Positions 1-6,636 of a stretch of DNA of 15,959 nt are shown here, one piece after another. Every line of letters begins with the position of its first letter. Position 1 is the stretch's first letter. The DNA lies in contig CALAZX010000210.1 of NCBI GenBank assembly GCA_937926555.1, forward strand, positions 1 to 15,959, written 5' to 3'. This stretch comes from an uncultured Negativicutes bacterium. Its GTDB lineage: Bacteria; Bacillota; Negativicutes; Acidaminococcales; Acidaminococcaceae. Position numbers and translations under genes: made by a program. Below the pieces are notes generated by a model that was given only the letters and a program-made list of their open reading frames with translations, was not told the DNA's origin and did not search any database.

Positions 1-1
1 G

Positions 2-835
2 GTGCAGGGGAAGGGGGCCGCCGGGGAGATCTCCCGGGCGGTGGCCTTCCTCAACCGGCACAGGCTGGCGGACGTGCTCATCGTGGGCAGGGGCGGCGGT
101 TCCATGGAGGACCTGTGGGCCTTCAACGAGGAGCCGGTGGTCCGGGCCATCGCGGCCTCAGAGATCCCCGTGATCTCCTCGGTGGGCCACGAGAGCGACA
201 CCACGCTGTCGGACTTCGCGGCGGACTGCAGGGCGGCCACGCCCTCCCAGGCCGCGGAGCTGGCTGTTCCGGACACCTCGGCGGTGTGGGAGAGGGTGGC
301 GGACCTCAGGGAGAGGAACCGCCGTGCCGCCTTCCGCATCCTGCGAGAGCTGGAGCAGCGGTACGGCAGGTCCGCCGGAGCGGCGGTCCTGCGGTATCCC
401 GAGCGGATGCTGGACCCCAAGAGCCAGCGGGTGGACCACGCACTGGAGGCGCTGCGGCAGACCATGGAGAGCCGGCTGCAGCGTCTGGAGCACAGGCTGG
501 AACTGGCCACGGCCTCCGAGCTGTGGCGGTGTCCGGAGCGGATGCTGGAAGCCGGCCTGAGACGCCGGGAGAAAGCCGCCGCGCGGCTGCGTCAGCAGAT
601 GCGGGAGCGGCTGGTGCGGGAGGAGAACCGGCTGGCGCTGAAAGCGGCCCGGCTTGACGCCGTGAGCCCCCTGGCGGTGCTGGGACGGGGCTACAGCCTC
701 ACCACCGATGAGAAGGACCGGGCCGTGACCAGTGTGGAGCAGCTCCACTGGGGCTCCGAGATGGTCACCCGGCTGAAGGACGGCAGGGTCCATTCCATCG
801 TGCAGGAGATTGTCAGGGAAGAGGAAAGGAACTGA
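2..835 (+). CDS. xseA: Exodeoxyribonuclease VII large subunit, C-terminal part (cut by window edge)
   Basis: This is the catalytic subunit of exonuclease VII, which degrades single-stranded DNA to oligonucleotides in the cytoplasm together with XseB. The frame is open from the left edge. The GTG at position 2 is only the first in-frame codon here, so the N-terminal OB-fold and the true start lie upstream. Of the usual 400-450 residues, 277 are present. Visible hallmarks (local numbering) are the conserved core around residues 27-42 (VGRGGGSMEDLWAFN) and SVGHESD at 60-66, both typical of the XseA catalytic domain. A long Arg/Glu-rich coiled-coil region follows at about 90-220. The family C-terminal VLGRGYSL motif and the ending DGRVHSIV come last. 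The TGA stop lies 4 nt before the xseB start, so the two subunits are clearly co-transcribed and probably translationally coupled. Identity is secure; only the 5' part is missing. Confidence 0.96.
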   Translation: MQGKGAAGEISRAVAFLNRHRLADVLIVGRGGGSMEDLWAFNEEPVVRAIAASEIPVISSVGHESDTTLSDFAADCRAATPSQAAELAVPDTSAVWERVADLRERNRRAAFRILRELEQRYGRSAGAAVLRYPERMLDPKSQRVDHALEALRQTMESRLQRLEHRLELATASELWRCPERMLEAGLRRREKAAARLRQQMRERLVREENRLALKAARLDAVSPLAVLGRGYSLTTDEKDRAVTSVEQLHWGSEMVTRLKDGRVHSIVQEIVREEERN

Positions 836-839
836 GACA

Positions 840-1094
840 ATGGCAGTGAAGAAGATTCCCAAGAACATAAAATTCGAAGAGGCGCTGACCATGCTGGAGG
901 AGGCGGTGGCCCAGATGGAAAGCGGCGAGATGCCGCTGGAGGATGCCATCGAGACCTTCAAGCAGGGCACCGAGCTGAGCCGCATCTGCCTGGAGAAGCT
1001 GAACACCGCCCGGCAGGAAGTGCAGAAGCTGGTGGTGGACGAGGAGGACGACTCCTTCGTCACCGAGCCCTTCGAGGAGCTTGAAGAGGACTGA
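840..1094 (+). CDS. xseB: Exodeoxyribonuclease VII small subunit
   Basis: This is the small helical subunit that binds XseA to form exonuclease VII. The 84-residue product matches the usual XseB size of 70-85. It carries the family signature: FEEALTMLEEAVAQME near residues 9-24, then the acidic GEMPLEDAIETFKQG segment and a basic helix ending LNTARQEVQKL. The C-terminus is strongly acidic. I chose the ATG at 840 over an upstream TTG at 810. A purine-rich ribosome-binding site (GGAAAGGA, about 823-830) sits 9 nt before the ATG, and the TTG would add a ten-residue non-conserved extension overlapping xseA. The gene starts 4 nt after the xseA stop. A long gap with strong inverted repeats follows before ispA. 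Confidence 0.95.
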   Translation: MAVKKIPKNIKFEEALTMLEEAVAQMESGEMPLEDAIETFKQGTELSRICLEKLNTARQEVQKLVVDEEDDSFVTEPFEELEED

Positions 1095-1097
1095 GAC

Positions 1098-1356
1098 AGT
1101 CCCGTCAGCCTGCCGTCACGGAACCGCACCGGTGCGGGGAAGGGCGGCGGGGGACTTTGTTACGACCGCGCGATGACGCCACCGTGTGGACTCTGCGCAG
1201 AAACGCAGGGACAGGCGGCCGTATCATCGCGCGACCATAGCATCTGATACCGTACAGCCGATTCCGCCCATGTGGAACGAGGCCGGCGCATTGAGCGCAG
1301 GTTATCGTGCAAGCGCAAGCGGCATGGCATAAGAGGTATCAGGCATGCGGACATGG
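1098..1356 (+). ncRNA. Candidate structured RNA or ornate 5' leader between xseB and ispA
   Basis: No gene fits the 346 nt between xseB and ispA, but the stretch is packed with nested complementary segments. Domain I is closed by AGTCCC 1098-1103 with GGGACT 1151-1156 and contains the 14-nt palindrome at 1124-1137. Domain II has a perfect 10-bp closing helix, 1167-1176 with 1224-1233. Inside it are CGCC/GGCG (1177-1180/1214-1217), TGT/ACA (1185-1187/1211-1213) and a 7-bp hairpin (1191-1197/1204-1210, one G-U). Domain III is closed by 1244-1251 with 1335-1342, extended by GCAT/ATGC and CCAT/ATGG. It encloses three hairpins: 1262-1277, 1286-1298 and 1302-1332. The last is capped by GC-GCAA-GC, a GNRA-type tetraloop. 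No promoter, T-tract or known riboswitch signature was recognised. It may be a leader, a processed RNA or a DNA repeat. The pairing was worked out by hand, without folding energies or covariation. Confidence 0.4.
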
Positions 1357-1399
1357 AAACGCGCAACTGTGAGAACAGAAGCAAGCAGATAGAAAAATC

Positions 1400-1416
1400 C
1401 TTGCGGAATCCGCAAG
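1400..1416 (+). other. Perfect inverted repeat just upstream of the ispA ribosome-binding site
   Basis: An 8-nt arm (CTTGCGGA), one central base and the exact complementary arm (TCCGCAAG) form a dyad. As RNA it would be a 6-bp hairpin with a 5-nt loop. It ends 10 nt before the ispA Shine-Dalgarno sequence (GGGAGGA, 1427-1433) and has no T-tract, so it is not an intrinsic terminator. It could be a protein-binding dyad or an mRNA hairpin influencing ispA translation. The role is unknown. Confidence 0.45.
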
Positions 1417-1440
1417 AATACAATCCGGGAGGAAGAAACA

Positions 1441-2316
1441 ATGAATTTTGAGCAGTATTATGAAGGCCGCAAGAAACTGGTGAACAGTTTCCTGGAGAAA
1501 CGGCTGCAGAGAAAAGGCATCTCCAAAGTGGACGACGCCATGGAGTACAGCCTGCTGGCCGGCGGCAAACGCCTGCGCCCCATCCTGCTGATGGCGGCGG
1601 CCGACGCGGTGGGAGCCCAGGGATATGACTATCTCCCCGCGGCCTGCGGTCTGGAGATGATCCACACCTATTCCCTGATCCACGACGACCTGCCCTGCAT
1701 GGACAACGACGATTACCGCCGGGGACGCCTGACCAACCACAAGGTGTACGGCGAGGCCATGGCCCTGCTGGCCGGTGACGGCCTTCTGACCCTGGCTTTC
1801 GAAGTGATGCTGGAGCAGCGTCAGGTGAGCCCCGAGGTGCTGGTGGCAGTGGTCCACGAGATGGCCATGTGCGCAGGCAACTTCGGCATGATCGGCGGCC
1901 AGGCGCTGGACCTGGATGCCGAGGGCAGACAGATCTCCGCCGAGGAGCTGAAGACCCTGCATGAGGGCAAGACCGGCGCCCTGTTCATCGCGGCCATCCG
2001 TGGCGGCGCGCAGCTGGGCGGCGCTACCGACAAGCAGCTGCTGGCACTGACCCGCTTCGCGGAGCTCCTGGGTCTGGCGTTCCAGATCGAGGACGACATC
2101 CTGGATGTCACCGGCACCGAGGAGGAGCTGGGCAAACCGGTGGGCAGCGACGGCAAGAACCATAAATCCACCTATGTGACCCTGTTCGGTCTCGAAGGCG
2201 CCAAGAAGATGGCGGAAGAGACCACCAAAGAGGCACTGGAGTGCCTGGAGATGTTCGGCGAGAAGGCCGAGCCCCTGAAAGAGCTTGCACTGATGATGTG
2301 CAACCGCAAGAATTGA
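1441..2316 (+). CDS. ispA: Farnesyl diphosphate synthase (short-chain polyprenyl synthase)
   Basis: This enzyme condenses isopentenyl and dimethylallyl diphosphate to geranyl and then farnesyl diphosphate, feeding undecaprenyl phosphate and quinone synthesis in the cytosol. The 291-residue length is typical. The sequence shows GGKRLRP at residues 41-47 and the first aspartate-rich motif DDLPCMD at 82-88. That motif carries the two-residue insertion usual in bacterial FPP synthases and is preceded by HTYSLIH. It also shows the GKTGALF-type segment near 176-182, the second aspartate-rich motif DDILD at 219-223, and the KNHKST segment at 239-244. Tyr77, at the fifth position before the first motif, is compatible with a short-chain product, but geranylgeranyl diphosphate cannot be excluded. 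The ATG has a strong ribosome-binding site (GGGAGGA) 7 nt upstream. dxs follows after 22 nt, pairing the entry enzyme of the MEP pathway with the enzyme that uses its products. Confidence 0.95.
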   Translation: MNFEQYYEGRKKLVNSFLEKRLQRKGISKVDDAMEYSLLAGGKRLRPILLMAAADAVGAQGYDYLPAACGLEMIHTYSLIHDDLPCMDNDDYRRGRLTNHKVYGEAMALLAGDGLLTLAFEVMLEQRQVSPEVLVAVVHEMAMCAGNFGMIGGQALDLDAEGRQISAEELKTLHEGKTGALFIAAIRGGAQLGGATDKQLLALTRFAELLGLAFQIEDDILDVTGTEEELGKPVGSDGKNHKSTYVTLFGLEGAKKMAEETTKEALECLEMFGEKAEPLKELALMMCNRKN

Positions 2317-2338
2317 TTTCTGGAGAGGTGTAATCTGA

Positions 2339-4225
2339 ATGTCATCTGACAAGATTTTAGACAGGGTGAACAGCCCTGCCGACCTGAAGATGCTGTCCTT
2401 GCCGGAAATGAAGGAACTGGCCGAGGAGATCCGCCAGCTGCTGATCGAGGTCATCTCGAAAACCGGCGGCCATCTGGCCCCCAACCTGGGCGTGGTGGAA
2501 CTGACCATCGCCCTGCACAAGGTGTTCGACACCCCGAAAGACAAGCTGGTCTTCGACGTGGGCCATCAGGCATATATCCATAAGATACTCACCGGACGGA
2601 AAGACCGTTTCCCCACCCTGCGTCAGTACAAGGGTCTGTCCGGTTTCCCAAAACGGCAGGAGAGTCCCCATGACGCGTTCGGCGTGGGACACTCCAGCAC
2701 ATCCATCTCCGCCGCGTCCGGCATGGCTGTGGCCCGCGACCTGAAGGGCGAGGACTACAATGTGGTGGCGGTGATCGGTGACGGTGCTCTGACGGGAGGC
2801 ATGGCCTTCGAGGCCCTGAATTTCGTGGGGGACATGAAGGAGCGGATGATCGTGGTCCTCAACGACAACGAGATGTCCATCTCCAAGAACGTGGGCGCCC
2901 TGTCGGAATATCTCTATCATCTCCGCACCGGGGACACCTACCGGAAAGTGAAAAAAGATGTGGTGGGATTCCTTAAGGGCCTGGAACACGGACAAGAGGT
3001 CATCCGCGCCATCGACCGCCTGAAAATCGGCGTGAAATACCTGGTACTGCCGGGCTCCATCTTCGAGCACCTGGGCATCAAGTATTTCGGACCGGTGGAC
3101 GGGCATAACCTGGAGGCCGTTGTGGAAGTCCTGGAACTGGCCAAGAAGGAGAACGGCCCGGTGGTGGTCCATGTGATCACCAAGAAGGGCAAGGGTTACG
3201 GCCCGGCGGAGGAGCAGCCCAACAAGTTCCACGGGACCGGCCCCTTCGACATCGCAACCGGCAAGAAGATCAGCAGTCCCGACGCGCCTCCGGCCTATAC
3301 GGAGATTTTCGGCAAGACGCTGGTGGAACTGGCGGAGGAGGATCCCTCCATCGTGGCCATCACCGCCGCCATGCCTGACGGCACGGGACTGAACAAGTTC
3401 GCGGACCGTTTCCCCAAGCGGTTCTTCGACGTGGGTATCGCGGAGCAGCATGCGGTGACGTTCGCCGCCGGTCTGTCCACCGAGGGCATCAAGCCCGTGG
3501 CGGCCATCTACTCCACGTTCCTGCAGCGGGCCTACGACCAGGTGCTTCACGACTGCTGCATGCAGCATCTGCCCGTGAAGCTCTGCCTGGACCGGGCGGG
3601 CCTGGTGGGGGATGACGGCTACACCCATCACGGTGTGTTCGACTACGCCTACCTGCTGCCCATGCCCCATATGACGGTGATGGCGCCGAAAGACGAGAAC
3701 GAGCTGCGCCACATGCTGAAGACGGCCATGGACTACAACGACGGTCCCATCGCCCTGCGCTACCCCCGCGGCAGCGGTCTGGGCGTGGACTGCAGCGAGC
3801 CGGTCCACAGCCTGCCCATCGGCAAGGCGGAAGTCCTGCGGGAAGGCAAGGACGGTTACATCTGGGCCATCGGCACCATGGTGAAGCCGGCAATGACCGT
3901 GGCGGAACGACTGGCGGCGGAAGGCCTGGACCTGGGCGTGGTGAACATGCGGTTCGCCAAACCTCTGGACAGGGAACTGCTGCTGCAGCACGCCAAAGCC
4001 ACCGGCAGGATCATCACCATGGAAGAGGGAGCCCTGGCCGGCGGTGTGGGCGAGATGGTCCTGGAGACCATCAACGCCGAGGGACTGCTGGACAGGACCA
4101 AGGTGCTGAACTTCGGCATCCCCGACGAGTTCGTGCCCCAGGGAAGCGTAAGCCTCCTGCTGCGTGATATCGGCCTGGACGCCGACGCCATGACGGAGAA
4201 GATCCGCGGGTTCTGCGGCAAGTGA
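2339..4225 (+). CDS. dxs: 1-deoxy-D-xylulose-5-phosphate synthase
   Basis: This enzyme makes DXP from pyruvate and glyceraldehyde-3-phosphate using thiamine diphosphate. It is the first step of the MEP isoprenoid pathway, and DXP also feeds thiazole and pyridoxal synthesis. The 628-residue length is standard. Visible features include the His45 region GGHLAPNLG, GVGHSSTSIS near 115-124, and the thiamine-diphosphate/Mg motif GDGALTGG (147-154) with its distal Asn in VVLNDNEMS (172-180). The catalytic Glu369 lies in VGIAEQHAVTFAAG. DRAGLVGDDGYTHHG (418-432) and ALRYPRG mark the pyrimidine and transketolase domains, followed by the C-terminal domain. The Shine-Dalgarno sequence GGAGAGGTG lies 8 nt before the ATG. 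A 135-nt gap with hairpins but no T-tract separates it from tlyA. All key residues appear intact. Confidence 0.97.
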   Translation: MSSDKILDRVNSPADLKMLSLPEMKELAEEIRQLLIEVISKTGGHLAPNLGVVELTIALHKVFDTPKDKLVFDVGHQAYIHKILTGRKDRFPTLRQYKGLSGFPKRQESPHDAFGVGHSSTSISAASGMAVARDLKGEDYNVVAVIGDGALTGGMAFEALNFVGDMKERMIVVLNDNEMSISKNVGALSEYLYHLRTGDTYRKVKKDVVGFLKGLEHGQEVIRAIDRLKIGVKYLVLPGSIFEHLGIKYFGPVDGHNLEAVVEVLELAKKENGPVVVHVITKKGKGYGPAEEQPNKFHGTGPFDIATGKKISSPDAPPAYTEIFGKTLVELAEEDPSIVAITAAMPDGTGLNKFADRFPKRFFDVGIAEQHAVTFAAGLSTEGIKPVAAIYSTFLQRAYDQVLHDCCMQHLPVKLCLDRAGLVGDDGYTHHGVFDYAYLLPMPHMTVMAPKDENELRHMLKTAMDYNDGPIALRYPRGSGLGVDCSEPVHSLPIGKAEVLREGKDGYIWAIGTMVKPAMTVAERLAAEGLDLGVVNMRFAKPLDRELLLQHAKATGRIITMEEGALAGGVGEMVLETINAEGLLDRTKVLNFGIPDEFVPQGSVSLLLRDIGLDADAMTEKIRGFCGK

Positions 4226-4255
4226 GAGCCTGAGGGAGAGAGCTGCAGCCCGACG

Positions 4256-4336
4256 GACCGGGAAAACGGTCACGGAGGGGCAGTCGCAGGACAGCCCGGA
4301 AGGAATCCCGGGCCGCAGCCGCCGCGAGGACGGCTG
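4256..4336 (+). other. Three tandem GC-rich hairpins in the dxs-tlyA gap
   Basis: Three compact inverted repeats occur in a row. They are GACCG/CGGTC (4256-4260/4267-4271, 6-nt loop), GCCCGG/CCGGGC (4294-4299/4308-4313, 8-nt loop) and CAGCCG/CGGCTG (4316-4321/4331-4336, 9-nt loop). None is followed by a T-run, so termination is unlikely. They could stabilise or direct cleavage of the dxs-tlyA mRNA, or form a small structured leader for tlyA. The rest of the gap is purine-rich and holds the tlyA ribosome-binding site. Confidence 0.4.
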
Positions 4337-4360
4337 ACAGACCCCGGAAGGATGGAAGAT

Positions 4361-5176
4361 ATGGACGAGAAAAAGAAGAAAATCCGCCTGGACGCCTATC
4401 TGATGGACCTGGGACTCTTCGAGAGCAGAGCCCGGGCGCAGGCCGCCATCATGGCCGGCGAGGTGCTGGTGGATGAACAGAAAGTGGACAAACCGGGAAC
4501 CCAGGTGAAACAGACGGCCAAGATCCGTCTCCTGGGGGAACGGCTGAGATATGTGAGCCGCGGCGGACTCAAGCTGGAGAAAGCCATGAAACTCTTCCCC
4601 ATCACGGTGGAAGGAAAGGTCATGGCGGATATCGGAGCCTCCACCGGCGGATTCACGGACTGCGCCCTGCAGAACGGGGCCGCCCGTGTCTACGCCGTGG
4701 ATGTGGGCTACGGACAGCTTGACTGGAAGCTGCGCAACGACCCCAGGGTTATCAACATGGAGCGGACCAATGCCCGGCTGATGGATGAGAACAGCCTGCC
4801 GGAGCGTATCGACGGCGCTTCCATCGACGTGGCCTTCATCTCGTTGGAGAAGATCCTGCCGGCGGTGCGCAAACTGCTGGCGGAGGAGGCCTTCGTCATC
4901 GCGCTGGTGAAACCCCAGTTCGAGGCGGGCCGTGAGAATGTGGGCAAGAAAGGCGTGGTCCGCGACCCCGCCGTCCACAAGGAGGTCATCCACCGGGTGA
5001 TCGCCTTCGCCAAGGAGGAGGGGTTCGGCATCGGGGGACTGGAGTTCTCCCCGGTGAAAGGCCCGGAGGGCAATATCGAATACCTGCTCTACCTGACCAC
5101 CGGCTCCGAGGACAATGTGGCCCCGGAACAGGTGGACGCGCTGGTGGACCGGTCCCATGAGGACCTGGACCGCTGA
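4361..5176 (+). CDS. tlyA: TlyA-family rRNA 2'-O-methyltransferase (S4 domain plus FtsJ-like domain)
   Basis: TlyA proteins, also called hemolysin A or YqxC, methylate ribose 2'-OH groups in 16S and 23S rRNA using S-adenosylmethionine. Residues about 9-60 form an S4 RNA-binding domain (RLDAYLMDLGLFESRARAQ, then AGEVLVD). The linker YVSRGGLKLEKA at 64-75 follows. The Rossmann methyltransferase domain carries the SAM motif DIGASTGGFTD (90-100), AVDVGYGQ (112-119), and VKPQFEAGRE near 183-192, whose Lys is part of the catalytic set in this family. The length of 271 residues is typical. I prefer the ATG at 4361 over the in-frame ATG at 4352. The Shine-Dalgarno GGAAGG (4346-4351) lies 9 nt from the former but directly abuts the latter. 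Position between dxs and argR/recN matches many Bacillota. The old hemolysin label has little support here. Confidence 0.93.
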   Translation: MDEKKKKIRLDAYLMDLGLFESRARAQAAIMAGEVLVDEQKVDKPGTQVKQTAKIRLLGERLRYVSRGGLKLEKAMKLFPITVEGKVMADIGASTGGFTDCALQNGAARVYAVDVGYGQLDWKLRNDPRVINMERTNARLMDENSLPERIDGASIDVAFISLEKILPAVRKLLAEEAFVIALVKPQFEAGRENVGKKGVVRDPAVHKEVIHRVIAFAKEEGFGIGGLEFSPVKGPEGNIEYLLYLTTGSEDNVAPEQVDALVDRSHEDLDR

Positions 5177-5180
5177 TGCG

Positions 5181-5229
5181 CATGCCGGCATGGTCCGGCA
5201 CCGGAACCGCGTGCTGCGGGGCCGGTCCA
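5181..5229 (+). repeat. Palindrome and imperfect inverted repeat in the tlyA-nadK gap
   Basis: A perfect 12-bp palindrome (CATGCCGGCATG, 5181-5192) starts five bases after the tlyA stop. It overlaps the left arm of an imperfect inverted repeat, TGGTCCGGCACC (5191-5202) with GGGGCCGGTCCA (5218-5229), in which ten of twelve positions pair. There is no T-tract immediately after it, so a terminator is unlikely. An mRNA hairpin or a protein site is possible. The rest of the 89-nt gap is a more AT-rich leader with the nadK ribosome-binding site. Confidence 0.4.
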
Positions 5230-5265
5230 CGGTAAATTCTCTGACTCTTTTAGAGGGGTAAGAAA

Positions 5266-6120
5266 ATGACTAGAAAACTTCGTCTGGGGATTTTCCCCAA
5301 CATGAATATAGAGAAAGTAAGAGATCATCTGGCGGATGCGATGGACCTTTGCGACCGTTACGGCATCGAGGCGGTGCTGCCGGAGAAACTGGCACGGCAG
5401 TATGGCGTCGATGTCCATGAGACCGGCGACGGCAATCTCGACGCCGCTGTCTCCCTGGGAGGGGACGGCACCTTTCTGCGGATGGCCCGTGAAGTTCTGC
5501 ATCAGGGGATTCCGGTGTTCGGCGTGAATTTCGGACATCTGGGTTTCCTGGCGGAAGTGGAGTACCGCGGCATGGCGCACGCCCTGTCCAACCTGGTGGA
5601 GCGGCGGTTCACCTATGAGAACCGTCACCTTCTGGAAGCATCGGTCTGTCATCAGGATGGGAGGGAGGAGACCTCCCCGCTGGCCATCAACGAGTTTGTG
5701 CTGGCCCGGGGCAATCTTTCCACCATCAACCACATGGAGCTTGTGATCAACGGGAAACGTTCCGGCGTCTACGCGGCGGACGGACTGATTGTGTCCACCG
5801 CTACCGGGTCCACGGCCTACTCACTGTCGGCCGGGGGCCCTCTTGTGCAGCCGGGACTGGATGTGATGATCATCACACCGATCTGTGCCCACTCACTGAC
5901 CTCCCGTCCGCTGATTATACCTGCGACTGAAGAGATTCAGCTGCAGATCAAGCCTCCCTCCACCACCATGGAGCTGGCTGCCGACGGTAACAAGATGGCC
6001 TGCCTCAAGGCGGGGGACCATGTGACGATTACCCGAAGCGACAAGGTTTTGAAGCTGGTACGGCTTACGAGCCGCAGCTATTATGAGACATGGCAGGAGA
6101 AGTTAATCAGGAACATTTGA
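5266..6120 (+). CDS. nadK: NAD kinase (ATP- or polyphosphate-dependent)
   Basis: This enzyme phosphorylates NAD to NADP and sets the cytosolic NADP pool. The 284-residue product carries the family signature GGDGTFLRMARE starting at residue 65, with catalytic Asp67, and then GVNFGHLGFLAE (86-97). The substrate-binding NE motif (AINEFVLARG) follows. The glycine-rich ADGLIVSTATGSTAYSLSAGG block near 171-191 and the ITPICAHSLTSRPL motif come next. All diagnostic motifs are intact. The ATG is preceded by GAGGGG at 5253-5258, 7 nt away. argR begins only 9 nt after the stop, with its ribosome-binding site touching the nadK stop codon, so the two are translationally linked. nadK between tlyA and argR is a common arrangement in clostridial and related genomes. 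Confidence 0.96.
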   Translation: MTRKLRLGIFPNMNIEKVRDHLADAMDLCDRYGIEAVLPEKLARQYGVDVHETGDGNLDAAVSLGGDGTFLRMAREVLHQGIPVFGVNFGHLGFLAEVEYRGMAHALSNLVERRFTYENRHLLEASVCHQDGREETSPLAINEFVLARGNLSTINHMELVINGKRSGVYAADGLIVSTATGSTAYSLSAGGPLVQPGLDVMIITPICAHSLTSRPLIIPATEEIQLQIKPPSTTMELAADGNKMACLKAGDHVTITRSDKVLKLVRLTSRSYYETWQEKLIRNI

Positions 6121-6129
6121 GGTGATCTG

Positions 6130-6582
6130 ATGAAAAGCAAAAGACAGGCAAAAATCAAAGAGATTGTAGAGAATCAGAATATCGAGACGCAGGAGGAACT
6201 GGCACTGGCCCTGGAGAAGGAGGGCTTCGTGGTGACCCAGGCCACTGTGTCCCGTGACATCAAAGAGATGATGCTGGTGAAGGTGCCCAACGCCGAGGGC
6301 GGCTACTGCTACGCCTATCCCAAGGAACACGGCCACATGCTCACCCCGGAGCGGATGGAACGGACCTTCCGCGACTCCGTGATCAACATCAAGATCGGCG
6401 GCAACCTGGCGGTTCTCCATACCCTGCCGGGCACGGCACAGGCCGTGGCTTTTGTCATCGACTACATGAAATGGCCGGAAGTGATGGGCACGGTGGCAGG
6501 CGACGACACCATCTTCACCGCGCTGAACGACCCTGCCGATGCGGATAAATTCCTGGATCACTTCAATTCCCGTCTCCGCTGA
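6130..6582 (+). CDS. argR: Arginine repressor ArgR (AhrC type)
   Basis: This is a hexameric transcription factor that binds ARG-box operators when arginine is bound, repressing arginine synthesis and often activating catabolism. The 150-residue product has the usual two-domain layout. The N-terminal winged helix carries the recognition segment TQATVSRDIKEM (36-47), in which the Ser-Arg pair contacts DNA. The C-terminal oligomerisation and arginine-binding domain carries LPGTAQAV (99-106) and GTVAGDDTIF (120-129), whose adjacent aspartates bind arginine. The ribosome-binding site TGAGGTGATC overlaps the nadK stop. No arginine genes lie in the window and I recognised no ARG-box-like palindrome upstream, so the gene appears to ride on the upstream operon. 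argR next to recN is conserved across Bacillota. Confidence 0.96.
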   Translation: MKSKRQAKIKEIVENQNIETQEELALALEKEGFVVTQATVSRDIKEMMLVKVPNAEGGYCYAYPKEHGHMLTPERMERTFRDSVINIKIGGNLAVLHTLPGTAQAVAFVIDYMKWPEVMGTVAGDDTIFTALNDPADADKFLDHFNSRLR

Positions 6583-6591
6583 GGCGGAAGA

Positions 6592-6611
6592 GGCCGGCTG
6601 TGAAGCCGGCC
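6592..6611 (+). other. GTGA-tetraloop hairpin between argR and recN
   Basis: GGCCGGCT (6592-6599) pairs perfectly with AGCCGGCC (6604-6611) around a four-base loop, GTGA, which as RNA is a GNRA-class tetraloop. The hairpin starts 10 nt after the argR stop. It is followed by CGGTATACA rather than a T-tract, so it is not a canonical terminator. It may be an mRNA stability or processing element, or a partial attenuator of recN. Confidence 0.5.
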
Positions 6612-6636
6612 CGGTATACAGAGGGCTGAGAAGACT

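Noticed and set aside
1124..1137. Palindrome after xseB considered as a terminator
   Set aside because: The 14-nt palindrome has no following T-run, and the downstream genes seem to need read-through.
1167..1356. Known riboswitches, 6S RNA, tRNA, and glmS or hammerhead ribozyme in the xseB-ispA gap
   Set aside because: None of the conserved blocks I know for these classes (for example a T-loop GTTCRA, CTGATGA...GAAA, or the TPP and SAM cores) is present.
1160..1441. A 93-codon minus-strand frame in the xseB-ispA gap
   Set aside because: It starts at a TTG inside the ispA start region, lacks a convincing ribosome-binding site and resembles no known protein. The inverted repeats better explain the sequence.
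2357..5230. A 957-codon open frame on the minus strand across dxs and tlyA
   Set aside because: It mirrors two well-recognised genes. In GC-rich DNA with strong codon bias the antisense frame lacks stops. Its translation is His/Gln/Val-rich with no recognisable domain.
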